Below, piece by piece: positions 47,568-57,232 of a DNA stretch of 64,000 nt. This DNA is from Gracilariopsis chorda (lineage: Eukaryota > Rhodophyta > Florideophyceae > Gracilariales > Gracilariaceae). Location: positions 62,001 to 126,000 of the forward strand of contig NBIV01000221.1 of assembly GCA_003194525.1 (NCBI GenBank), in the 5' to 3' direction. The notes beneath the pieces are model-generated. The model was not told the origin of the DNA, searched no databases, and saw only the letters and a program-made list of their open reading frames with translations. Each line of letters opens with the position of its first letter. Within the stretch, counting starts at the first letter, position 1. Position numbers and translations under genes: made by a program.

Positions 47568-48219
47568 TGTGGTAGAACGACCGTACGGGCGTCAGATCAT
47601 GACGGACGACAGCGAACACCGATGCGCGATGACGTGGGAGACCGGAGTGTGGACAGATGGCATGAGTGCACCTGACCTGCACGATGCACCTGGGGACTGT
47701 TGGGACGGGATACCCGTGTCCGACCGGAAGGAAGGGCAGGCATGTCTGCAGGACCTTAGACAATTTTTAAATAATTTTTAGGTACTGCCTACGCAGGTCC
47801 GCCATTGGCCCATATCTGCCGAGGTGCGTCGTCGCCGAGATGCACCTCGAGACTGGTGGGTCTACTTAGGATGACAGTACCCCCCAAACCCCATGAAAGA
47901 GTAAAGGCAGACTTCACGCCACCAAACGGACTAGTTTCTGGTTCTAGTTGGCGATATAGACTGCCCACTAGCTTTTACTACTACTCCGCACGGTAAACCA
48001 CGGGCGGCACACAACCGCTAACACTCTATGCGTGCTCCCTCACCACGCCTGACGCAGTTGCCAGTCCGATTCCGCAGCCCGCGACCGGCGTCTCCTGACG
48101 TCTACCGTTCGGACAACCGAGCCCATCTTCCGCCCAGGATTTCTAGGAATCCTTCTACTGACCGCTGAGGCACGTCCGACTGGTCAGAATCTTGCCCTAA
48201 AGCGTTGCCCTTGCCCACA
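47568..48219 (+). repeat. 3' LTR of element C
   Basis: It starts TGTGGTAGAACGACCG after the polypurine tract and ends TTGCCCACA, followed by the target duplication GGTGT. Confidence 0.93.
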
Positions 48220-48221
48220 GG

Positions 48222-49576
48222 TGTAGGAGAGTGACCATCTGTGGTGCAACGCCCCAAAGGGGAGAAACACCGAAAGACGTTCGAGATCTTTCCTCCGTGG
48301 AGGTGAACCCAGTTGGGTCGAGTCCCTCTAGGGGTGGGACGGCGGAGCCGGTTTGTAAGACCGAGGCCACCCTTCGTGACTAGCGCAAGAGGGTTTAGGA
48401 CAAGAATCGGTATCCGCGAGAGCGGGAATGCGTCCTCGCCAGAAGTAGGTTTCCACGTAAGTGGGGGTGTGTGAGCGGATGCGCACACGAGAGCCGCGGA
48501 TAGCGGGAGGTGCTTCGCTAAAAAGGGGAAAAAGGAAGGGCGAAGAGGAGGAAGAGAGGACGAATTGAGTCGCGAGAGCGACGGGGGCGAACGGCGATGC
48601 CGGTAACAATATCCCTATATACGGCGAAACACCAATGCAATTGGAATAATATGACTCCCAGTGATGGGTCCCTTTAGATGTGCAAGGGGGTTAGTTGTCC
48701 CGTAGTTCACGGCGTTTCCCTCCAAGGAGAAGTAGAGCACGCGCGCAAGCGGTAACAACTAAAGCCATTTCTCCAGGTTGGGGTCCCTTGTTGGGGAAGG
48801 TTTACTGGTGCGACGGCAGTGCGCCGTCGCACTAAGTACTAGCTTCCCAGAAATGGGTGTGAAAATAATAAATAAAATCAAATAAAATACTCCACATTTC
48901 GTGGCAACATCCACTACTTTCGCCAACCGCCAATTGACCCAAAACTGTGTCCCCCGTGTCCATACCCACCATTGTGGGGCGTAGTTCATATACAAACTAC
49001 ACAACCGATAATATCGGGAAAACAATCAAGTACCAAGAATCCCTCCCTGAGGGCGTTGCACTACACCATCGGGCATGTGGAGTGGTGAGGAAACCAAAGG
49101 TCTAGGCTGGCAGAGTTCATACCATTGCTGGCCTACATATCCCACACGGCCAAGCTGGGTGCCGAGGTAGGGGATACCAGGGGACTGTGAATGCCAAGGC
49201 ACTGTGGCCTCAAGTTTTATTATGTAGCTTTTTTAATTTAATTTTTTAGGATAGTTTCTGGAGATCAGAGCTCCTCGCCAGCTATATAGGTTGGCTCGAG
49301 TGCCGCCGATCACCAAATAGTAAAGGCCAACACCCTCACTGTCTTCTTGCCGCCATATCCAGCCAGTAAGACTCCAAAGGCCTCCAAGCCATCGCTACCA
49401 TTCTCCCGACCTGTAAGGACTTGAGATAGCACCCACCCATTGCGCCCCGCAGCCAGTTGGTGCCCGCGTCACTAGTAGACCTAGTGGATTGTCACCCCAA
49501 GGGCTGGTTCTCTGCCACTACTGCCCCCTAGTAGACTACTACCCCAGCTGGCCAGAAGACGTAGTATTCTACTACA
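48222..49576 (-). repeat. Solo LTR of family B, reversed and interrupted
   Basis: The sequence starts TGTAGGAGAGTGACCATC, is interrupted by a solo LTR of family A, and continues GGGCATGTGGAGTGG... to CGTAGTATTCTACTACA. It is the reverse complement of the LTR of element B; without the insert it is 524 bp, against 526 bp for B. It lies in the protease region of the copia element. No clear target duplication was found for it. Confidence 0.85.
48240..49065 (-). repeat. Solo LTR of family A inside the family-B LTR
   Basis: 826 bp, starting TGTGGTGCAACG and ending CGTTGCACTACA, the reverse complement of element A's LTR with substantial divergence. It is flanked by the perfect 5-bp duplication CCATC (48235-48239 and 49066-49070). 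No internal genes remain, as expected after LTR-LTR recombination. Confidence 0.9.
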
Positions 49577-50942
49577 TAGGTTGCGCCGCTGAGTCGAGAG
49601 CGAACTTACCTCCGACATGGTTGTTGTCATCTCGTTGGGTTGTGTTGTCGTCTTTTTGGGGGGGTATGGGTTCCGTGGGATATGTATTGTATGCCCAGTT
49701 GTGTGGTGCCATGAGTGGTAATGGTGGGAACGTGGTACTTGCGGACGGAATGTCGTTGGCAGCGTGGAATGTGGTAGTTTGGTTTGCGTTAGCAGTTGCA
49801 GGTTCAGTTTTTGCAGGTGTTTGGCCAAAGTTTAAGTTGGGATGTCTCGTGTCACAGCATTGCTCATCCGTGTGATTCGTTGGGATACGCATGAACTGCT
49901 GGTGAAACGAGCATGGTCGAGATCCCGGTGGATGGTAGGCTGGCGCGGGGCATAGCATGTGAGAAGGTCTTCGCGGGAGAGGCCAAGTGGACTAGAACCG
50001 AATGATAGGGGTTTGAACTGCCAGAACAATTGTTTAGTAGATTGTTGAGGTGTGCATGGAGGGGGTAGTAATGTTGTACAACTTTAGTCGGTTGAAGTGG
50101 TGAAGAAAGGTTTGCACGGTAGGTGGGTTGATAGTGAGCAGCTGGCGGCTTATTTCGATGGTTTCAGGGTGGTATCGGAGGCCGTCGATTATGAATTAGA
50201 TAGTTTTTTGTTCTTCTGTTATGTTTGGTAATTGAGAAGCAATCATTCAGGAACGAACAGAGTTATGCTTCTGTATATATTCCTGGATGGTAGTGTCACT
50301 AGTGAAATGAAGATTCTTAGCTTCATATTTCAAGTACTTATGGTAAAGTGGCTTTGTTGGTTCGCAGATGCGCGATAAGTGCGCCCATTGTATCCTTTGG
50401 TGACAGATCTAGGCCTATGCTGTGTAGGTGGAGTATTTCGGAAGAAACAGTGGAGAGTACTAAAGGAAGTAATGTGTGTGGTTTTTTGTTGTAGAATGAG
50501 AGTTGAGCATCGTCTTGTGGAGCAACTGAATTACTTGTAATGTGGTTTAGCGCGTCCAAAGTTGTGGAGTCCAAAGCCATCTTACAAAACAGTGGGTTGT
50601 TTTTTTCCAGTTTTGGAACGTTGAATTTTGTATCCATTGTCTTTGACCTGTACTGTGTGGTATCCTGTGGCTCTTGTGTATCTGATGCAGTCTGTTTGGC
50701 GGTGTACGAGAGTTCTTTGACGTAGTAGTGTTTGTGAATCAATTTATGGGGTCTGCGAGAGGCTCGGGAGCGTTTACCAGAATTCAGCGTGTGCAAAGGC
50801 GTGGGAACGAAGGCAAGCGAGAAAGAGACGAGATATGAAGCGATTTGACGAAGGAGATTAGACGGGCAAGAAAAAGGAAGACGGGCTGAGATTTAAGGAG
50901 GAGGCGGTGGGGTTTGGTCAGCGTATCGTGGGTCCCATAACC
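49577..50942 (-). pseudogene. Ty1/copia element, right piece: gag and start of protease
   Basis: Read leftwards: gag begins about 50640 (MDTKFNVPKLEKNNPLFCKM) with the copia gag pattern (LDSTTLDALNHITSN, VSSEILHLHSIGLDLSPKDT, then a DTTIQEYIQKHN-type stretch near 50290), a Thr/Pro/Asn-rich region with a Cys/His cluster (CCDTRHPNLNF), and ends with the protease motif FALDSAAQP at the edge of the solo LTR. The reading resumes at 37366 with PHTFD. Several stops and shifts. The 5' LTR follows on the right. Confidence 0.8.
50919..50942 (-). other. Primer-binding site of the copia element (internal tRNA-iMet type)
   Basis: The plus strand reads CAGCGTATCGTGGGTCCCAT followed by AACC, which resembles initiator tRNA-Met from the D-arm to the anticodon loop (CAGCG...GTGGGCCCATAACC). 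The element therefore seems to be primed by an internal tRNA-iMet region, as Drosophila copia is, and not by a tRNA 3' end. Based on remembered tRNA sequence. Confidence 0.55.
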
Positions 50943-51055
50943 TGTGAAGATGAAGGATGGTCTTTGTTTTACTTCGAGGGTGTCGCGACGGCGGTCTGGC
51001 TATTATCTTAGTCTGTATGGCGGGCGCACGTGTCGTTCGTGTGTGCGGTCTGGCA
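50943..51055 (-). repeat. 5' LTR (or its inner part) of the copia element
   Basis: It starts TGTGAAGATG directly next to the primer site and runs at least to GGTCTGGCA at 51055. A 45-bp stretch is identical to 23759-23803 and the first 60 bases resemble 10681-10740. The true right end is uncertain; 113 bp would be a very short LTR. Confidence 0.55.
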
Positions 51056-51126
51056 TAAAACAAACGCCAAGAAGCCAGCAGATAGGACGACTTGGGGGCA
51101 CAAAGAAAAGAGACAACAATCATTAA

Positions 51127-52276
51127 CAGGCGATTCGCGACTCAAGGGGCATTTTTGGACCCCTGTCCTGAAGAACATTCGAACGCCTGAAAATACTTCC
51201 CTTCTTCGGCCAATCACGACGATCAGTAGGTTGGCATTTTCGAGTACGCTGAATCGATTGGCACGCTTGGATTAGAAAGCGCACGAATGGTTACGGAGAT
51301 ATGTAAGGTCGAAATAAGGCTGTTTTGGCGCGAAGATCACCGATAAAAATACCAAAAAATCAATCATTGCTGTCATTACTGTCGCCACCCTCCTAATTCT
51401 AGACCCATGGCCAATCAAACGCCTTGTGTGCTCGGCTCGAGGGGGTCGGCCGGGAGCGTCGTTTTCCTCTTATGCTTGCCCTTCTGGGAAGACACTCTGT
51501 TCTTCACTTGTTTCTCCGGTGGGAAGTCACTCTGTAGAGCACCGTTCACGGTAAACCTCTCTCGAAGTTCTCGCACTACGGCGGAGGGGGCAATGTTGAA
51601 GTCGTGCGCCAACAAAATACCATCGATTGTGTCCTTGTATACATCTCCAAGGCGTTGCTGACTCCTTTCCCTATTCCGGCCTGATCCTACCTTTTTATGC
51701 CGCTGGAACATTGTATTGATGGCTCTCTGTAGCTGCCTCTCTGACGGGATGTCAAATCGATCCCCGAAGACCTGCATAAAACCCCTAAAAACCCCAAACC
51801 GCTAGTGCCAAAGCGGAGCGGGCGGGGAAGGGTGGGTGTTGAACTGAAGGGGTATGGGCTTATATCGTTCGATGGGCAGGGCAGCGATACAGGAGGACGG
51901 GGTTCAGAGTCTGGGTAGGAGTATGTTGGTATTGCCTGTGCGAGCGCGGTTTGCTGATCATGGGGTATGGGAAAGGGTGGTGAGGTCCAGCTCTGTTGGT
52001 AAATATGTGCTGCGCAAGATGGAAAATACTAATTTTATGAGTGTTTTTTACGGTGATCACAGCGCCAAATCATGACCACATTTGGCTTGAAGCGGTGCGG
52101 GTCAAGCGCCAATATCTCAGCACACTTTCTTCCGATTGGTCTGCGGCTCTGTAAGCGCATTCTACTGGCCGAGACGGTTGCAACGGTGTAAAAATTGTGG
52201 AGCTCCGAAAGGATCTTGATTTTTGGGCTTTCTGAAGTTCCTCGGCAGAAGGTGCCCTTGAGTCGCGAATCGCGTG
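51127..52276. mobile_element. TTAA-flanked DNA transposon with terminal inverted repeats
   Basis: A 1,150-bp unit bounded by TTAA on both sides (51123-51126 and 52277-52280). Its ends are inverted repeats of about 24 bp: CAGGCGATTCGCGACTCAAG on the left and CACGCGATTCGCGACTCAAG read inwards from the right. TTAA duplication is typical of piggyBac-type elements. It is too short for a full transposase and is probably non-autonomous; it contains one 120-codon frame on the minus strand (51415-51777). Confidence 0.75.
51415..51777 (-). pseudogene. Basic protein fragment inside the TTAA element
   Basis: A 120-residue frame starting MQVFGDRFDIPSERQLQ. It is basic, predicted helical, with YKDTIDGILLAHDFNIAPSA and a C-terminal Lys/Arg cluster (QKGKHKRK). 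It could be the DNA-binding N-terminus of a transposase deleted elsewhere, but I do not recognise the family. No further frame continues it. Confidence 0.35.
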
Positions 52277-52280
52277 TTAA

Positions 52281-52632
52281 AAGCATTTCCGTCGTCCACT
52301 GTCACTTAAAACCCTTAAAAAGAATTATCCCGTTCCTGTAAGAGCCATGGGGCTGGGAAAGTCCTTCTCACGAGTCGTGGCACCTTCGGATTGGTAGAAG
52401 GCTACCAAGGTACCTTTGGCACAGTTGCCCACCGTTGCTCTTGCCTGCCTGCGCCTGCAACCGATTCCGGTGCTCAAAACGAAGAAATAGTTAGTGATCT
52501 ACAAGAACGGGAGACGTTTCATCGCATCACTTCTCTGAGCTCCAATCGCCAACCCCACCCGCAACACCTTCCCATGACCTCTTTCTCCATTTCCAGCATT
52601 GCGCTTCACTAGTTCCAACAGCGATCCGCGCA
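52281..52632. other. Upstream region of the gamma-CA-like gene
   Basis: The 350 bases between the DNA transposon and the next gene hold no recognisable gene. They are expected to contain the promoter and 5' untranslated region of that gene. Confidence 0.4.
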
Positions 52633-53358
52633 ATGAGAAGAGCACTTGTGCGCCGCGCTGCTCAGCACTTTCGAAGCCTATGTTCTAAGCCAGCTCCGCC
52701 GGGCGAAGGCCCGAATCATCGCGCCATCATGTCGTTGGATGCCGATACTATACGACCCTACGTGCAACCAAACGCCTTTGTCGCCCCTTCCGCTTCCGTC
52801 ATCGGATCAGTAGTTATCAATGACAAGTCTGCCATCATGTATGGTGCCGTCATCAGAGGCGATCTAGCACTCATCCAAATCGGCGCTCTCACCGTCATCG
52901 GTGAGAATTCAGTACTTACGGCAGGTGCCGTTGATGGGATGATGACTCCGTCAGATGCAGTGTCTACCGGTCTGGCTCTCGAACCGGAGCTCTGGGTCGG
53001 CGATTATTGTCTGATCGGGGCTGGAGTAACCTTGAAGGGATGTCATTTAATGGGCGACAACATCGTTGGTCATTGTTCTTCCGTTGCTGAAGGTGCCACA
53101 TTAGGTCGGTACGCAATTTTGGAGCCAGGCACAAGCGTTGGCGAGGGTGTGAGCATTCCTGAAGGTGAAGTTTGGGGTGGATCGCCAGCTCAAAAGGTTC
53201 GTGACGTCACAGACGATGAGAAATTACAAATGAGACAAGGCGCCGAACGTAGATATTCCACCACTGCGTCGCATGCTTATGAATTTTTACCTGTCGGGTT
53301 TGGTTATTTGGAGAAAGAAGCTTTGGAGAAGACTGACGCTGCCGTTGCATCCAAATAG
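52633..53358 (+). CDS. Gamma-carbonic-anhydrase-like mitochondrial protein (complex I)
   Basis: A single-exon 241-residue protein of the gamma-CA / gamma-CA-like family. In plants and algae these form a trimeric left-handed beta-helix domain on the matrix side of the complex I membrane arm. The N-terminus (MRRALVRRAAQHFRSLC) is Arg-rich and lacks acidic residues, fitting a mitochondrial presequence. The body shows hexapeptide repeats: AFVAPSASVIGSVVI, AVIRGDLALIQIG, WVGDYCLIGAGVTLKGC, AILEPGTSVGEGVSIP, EVWGGSPAQKVRDV. The three zinc-binding His of active gamma-CAs are not at their places: NSVLT in place of NSLVH, WVGD for VGH, and TLKGC for LHGC. The protein is therefore probably a structural CA-like subunit, not an active anhydrase. 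ATG 52633 is preferred because it supplies the presequence; Met33 is the next choice. Confidence 0.85.
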   Translation: MRRALVRRAAQHFRSLCSKPAPPGEGPNHRAIMSLDADTIRPYVQPNAFVAPSASVIGSVVINDKSAIMYGAVIRGDLALIQIGALTVIGENSVLTAGAVDGMMTPSDAVSTGLALEPELWVGDYCLIGAGVTLKGCHLMGDNIVGHCSSVAEGATLGRYAILEPGTSVGEGVSIPEGEVWGGSPAQKVRDVTDDEKLQMRQGAERRYSTTASHAYEFLPVGFGYLEKEALEKTDAAVASK

Positions 53359-55190
53359 ATTCTCCTTAAATGGTGAGATTTCAGCCGCACAAAGTTGGTT
53401 CGAAACAACGGGTACCGGGCTTGTTTCCCTTCTTCACATCAAATCTCTCACTGCGTCGTTCGGTTTACCATCCGATTCGCTTTGCGCACTGAGTCAAGCA
53501 TGCACTGGTCTAAAGATCAATCACATCGTTTCATAGGTCTTGAGCAAACATGCTAAAACCAAAGAGGCATCATCTGTTGAACGATAAAATGTCTAGTTAG
53601 GCTTATGGGCATCCTTATTTGACTAGCATATGGAGATATGCTATTGATAGGCTTCCTGATGTGATGTTTTTGATCCAACACTGCTGAAAGGCACGGTTCT
53701 CGAGCATTTGAACAAATTCGCCACAATCAGCATAGTGTACTTCCATCTGCACCAGCACGCGATCCTTCCTACAAATTCCTCTAGTCAGGTCTTATCGGTG
53801 GGCTTATCGTTGCTACTGCAACTTGGAAATAGTTAGAGAATATTGCTCCCTTCGTACTGGAAGAAGGTTTGATTTCAAATGTATCATTACATGCCGTGTC
53901 GCATAATCCAAACTCAAGGTGATAAAGGACCATGCAAGAAAGTACTGTGGCCTCCACTTTGGGCACCACCCTTGAGCACGACCCTTGGGCATGACGCACC
54001 AATTCGTCCGTCGTGCTGTGCCGAACGTATTGCTCATACGAATCAGGACGAAAGCGATGCAGACAACGCCCGTTCTGGGAAACAGCCTTCAAAAGAAAAT
54101 CCCTAGTTGAGACTAGCAGTGTGGAACAGGTAGCCTTCTACTGCTGGTTAGGGTTGTAACGTATGATGATGTTGTTGTGGTTTGATGCGAGCGGACGAAG
54201 CCCAATTCCCTTTGACGTACTAATTCTCCAAGAAGATATGCTCGGCCGCGAAGGCCTAGTTCTCGAGGCAGATGCAGTTGCGGATCGGTTCTGCTTCCTG
54301 TTAATTCGCATCAACAGGGTGGTCGGCACACCACGGCGGGCGGAAATATGCATTATGCCCAAATGGGGGCCACTGGTGGTGAACACGTGATTCCTCAGCG
54401 CTGTGCTAATCCAGCTAAAAGCTACTTAGCATCGCAGCTTTAGAGATGGGCTACGACGGCTTCAAGTTCAACGGATTTCGCCTGGACGAGCTTAACAACA
54501 TGAGATGTAAGGATTATCCTTATCCCGATAACCCTTCTACCCTTTGTAACAGTCCTTGCTCTCCCGTTTAATAAGCTTGGGAGATCAGTGGGCATAGAGT
54601 CGAAAACACCGTAGATCACTTTGTCATGAGGTGTAGAAAACGCTCCAGGTCCAGGGGAGATGCTTTCCCGCCCGAACGAGAAAGATGAGGGCTTTGAGTG
54701 TCAGCAATAGTGAAGAAATGGCCCGATTAGATGTTGGAATTCTTTCGTTGAGAGGAATTCTTCGATAAGAGCTCCTATCACGCTTTCAGAATTAGTGGCG
54801 TGCGCCCGTGAACATACATACATACATACAAGGCGCTTGGGCATCAACTTTAACAGGTCTGTGTGAATAATACAAAAGTGAATAGAACAATCTCTTCTGT
54901 TCGATACAGGAAGACGACTCAATCTCATTTGGGCGTGTCGATGGCCAAAACTAGAAACATAGCGCTACTATCCCTCGTGATTGTAAAGCTGCACGTCACT
55001 CCAGGCAATTGAAATGTCATTATCTGACTTTCTAGCCACCCAGTGTGACCATGGCCAAACGACTACACATTTTGTTGTTGTTGTTGTTTACTATGGGCCC
55101 TCAATGCTTAATTACTGCATTGTGGGTAGAAGTATCGTCTAAAGATGCTTCTCTTTCCGCAGGAAACCAAGGAACTTGCTTGGCCACTGC
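53359..55190. other. Intergenic, degraded, no gene recognised
   Basis: Short frames occur at 53781-54092 (-), 54163-54390 (+) and a 41-codon frame near 54445 (+), none with a recognisable family. A CATACATACATACATA tetranucleotide run lies at about 54815. The region may hold old transposon remains like the one just downstream. Confidence 0.4.
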
Positions 55191-55613
55191 CTAATCATTT
55201 CTTTGACCGACTTTCCCCTTCTCACTCGCGGCTCTTCTAGTCCGGTTGACCAACTGGCATCCCAGCACGTAATGTTCTACGGTCTTCTTCGTTCTTCTTG
55301 AGCATTCACACCTTACTGTTCGTTTGGTGAGAAATGATGCAACAGGATGAAACGTTGAAACATGACCTGTATAGAACTGAGCTAACATCACCTCTGCTTT
55401 CCTAGCTTCAATGTCTGTTTTCAGGAAGTCAGGTTTCTCTGTGAGCAAGCTCGGACGATGTGGCGTGTTCATTAACCGTGCTTTGACGTCAAGCATGTCG
55501 ATCGGGACGGTTCTTTGTGATCTCAATGGTAGTTCCAGACCTGTTCTGGCCAGTTTATCAACGCGTTCGTTCTTCTCAATACCAATATGTGCTGGGACCC
55601 ACGCAGACTACAC
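55191..55613 (-). pseudogene. Non-LTR retrotransposon (LINE) remnant: RNase H and C-terminus
   Basis: On the minus strand a frame of about 140 codons begins after an in-frame TAG and reads SAWVPAHIGIEKNERVDKLA, the RNase H block (WVPxHxGIxGNExADxLA) of I/R1-type LINEs. It continues to TGHVSTFHPVASFL and a CEC...EHYVLGCQLVNRTRRA segment, which matches the usual C-terminal CxxC...H...C tail. The reverse transcriptase lies neither upstream nor downstream in readable form, so this is a 3' remnant. Confidence 0.75.
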
Positions 55614-56662
55614 ATTTTGTATTCTTCAAAATCTAAAGAACAGCTTTCAACCTGCATCCGTCTACTGGGTTACCATCTCTATCAATCTTTCATTATATGT
55701 GTGTGTGTGTTTTTATATGACTTCGTGTCTCTAATTCCAATATGTGTGTGTGTTTACGGGCTCGTGCCTCTAATTCCGAGGCAGCGGTATTAACTTTCTA
55801 GAAGAAGTAGAAGGCTTATCATCTATTCCACGGCTAAATTCCCCTAATAGACCCAATCGCATATCCATTTGGCTTCCTCATCCGGCGTAACTTCATAGTC
55901 TTTTGTAGCCTTTTCGGAAGGTCTGCACATCCCGACGGGCGGAACGGCATGTCCCCTCATTATATGTATCCTTCCTATTCTGGAGGCGAGGAATAACCAT
56001 TTATCACTAGCAAGTTCTTATTATGATATTAGCCTTCCATCTGGGTAAGGTTAGAGTATTAAATTGCTATCCCTACCCGTAATGGTGGATTACGAGCCTG
56101 GTGGGTGAACATAGTGTTGTGCCCCTACTAATCTGTGCTTGAGACTTCGGCGGCGGAGCCCGCATCTCTACTGAGATTCGTTTGCTGTGAGGGGAAGAAT
56201 ACAGAGAGATTTTAGGCTTCACGCAGTCTCCAGAGAAAAAGTCTTGAGAAATTGAACTTTAAGATGCACGATAGCCACACACAACGCCCACGTGGAAGGG
56301 GAACCTGGCTCATTCGAACCAAACGCGGACACTCGTTTCGTGTGTGGTGAGCCATGCGTAGCTAAGCGCTACGCATGTCTCTATCAAGGGTAATGCTTCA
56401 TCACATGAAGTCCATGATGCCTGCCGCTGCGATATCTTGAAACAATCGCAAGACTTACAACTTGATCGCCTTCACTACTCAACGGCACCGAACGCACCGA
56501 TTCGTGCTTCAAAGACGCGACCGTTCTTTCGGACACACTCCGCGTCTCTTACCCCATCTCAAAAACCCGCACCCCATATCCTCTCCTCTCGGGCGTTTTC
56601 CTTGCCCCCTTCGTTATACGTTGGATCTCTACAATCTCCTTCCACCCTACTCCATATCAGCA
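55614..56662. other. Intergenic with simple repeats
   Basis: Contains a TG microsatellite (about 55696-55708 and 55742-55752) within a short imperfect duplication, and the upstream region of the next gene. No gene recognised. Confidence 0.4.
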
Positions 56663-57232
56663 ATGTCCGATCACAGTAGCACAACAAGACGATGCCTTGG
56701 TGAAGTGGCCACCGTACTCATCGCTCAAGATGGCGGCCGCGCTAACATCGTCGCGAAGACCCTCGCCACCTTATGGTACATTCTCATTCTTCCTGATGCT
56801 CAAGCCCGTTTTCATCGCCAAGTGTATCGCAAGCGGCTCCCGTGGTATGCACCGGGCAGAGTCTTTGGTTTAATGCTTTCCGCTGCAAACATCGCAACTA
56901 TGCCTCTATCATGGGTTCTTCTCTTCGCAGGAAGGCGAAACGCTTCCAGAGTTGCTTGTTTCAGTGTTCTACTCAACCCGCCGACAATTACTCTTTCTTC
57001 TCTCATTGTGCGCGAGCTATCCTCCGCCCTCGTGAGGAAGGCCTATCGTATTGGCTTGACATCGGCTGATGTTATAACGAAGCCTTTCAAGAGCAAAGAA
57101 TCCTCAAATACCAAGACGTCTTCTAACTCCACAGCAACAACCGCTTCATCCACAACTGACTCCACGAAAGTCACTAGAACCGAAACACCAGCCACTCAGA
57201 CTACTCAACCAGAAAAGAATGGCAAGAGCTGA
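56663..57232 (+). CDS. Unrecognised small protein with hydrophobic core and Ser/Thr-rich tail
   Basis: From ATG 56663 (MSDHSSTTRRCLGEVATVLI) the frame encodes 189 residues. The frame is open upstream to 56462, but that part is His/Pro/Arg-rich and looks untranslated. The middle has two or three amphipathic or hydrophobic segments (NIVAKTLATLWYILILPDAQ; GLMLSAANIATMPLSWVLLF; FSVLLNPPTITLSSLIVREL) joined by basic stretches (RFHRQVYRKRLPWYAPGRV). The last 50 residues are almost only Ser, Thr, Lys, Pro and Glu. It may be a membrane protein with a flexible cytosolic tail. I do not recognise the family. It lies upstream of the kinase gene in the same direction with an 800-bp gap. Confidence 0.55.
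   Translation: MSDHSSTTRRCLGEVATVLIAQDGGRANIVAKTLATLWYILILPDAQARFHRQVYRKRLPWYAPGRVFGLMLSAANIATMPLSWVLLFAGRRNASRVACFSVLLNPPTITLSSLIVRELSSALVRKAYRIGLTSADVITKPFKSKESSNTKTSSNSTATTASSTTDSTKVTRTETPATQTTQPEKNGKS

Larger units (their letters stand above)
37367..48219 (+). mobile_element. Element C: Ty3/gypsy chromovirus-like LTR retrotransposon
   Basis: A 10.85-kb element with LTRs of about 652 bp that begin TGTGGTAGAACG and end CCCCACA/GCCCACA, flanked by the perfect 5-bp duplication GGTGT (37362-37366 and 48220-48224). Inside, in order: primer-binding-like site, gag, pol with chromodomain, antisense gene, polypurine tract. The LTRs differ at roughly one position in ten by eye and pol has more than ten stops, so it is old. 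It is inserted at the first bases of a reversed solo LTR of family B that itself sits in the copia element. Confidence 0.95.

Noticed and set aside
54163-54390. 75-codon frame MMMLLWFDASGRSPIPF...
   Set aside because: Both strands are open here by chance and no homologous family could be recognised. Too weak to call a gene.
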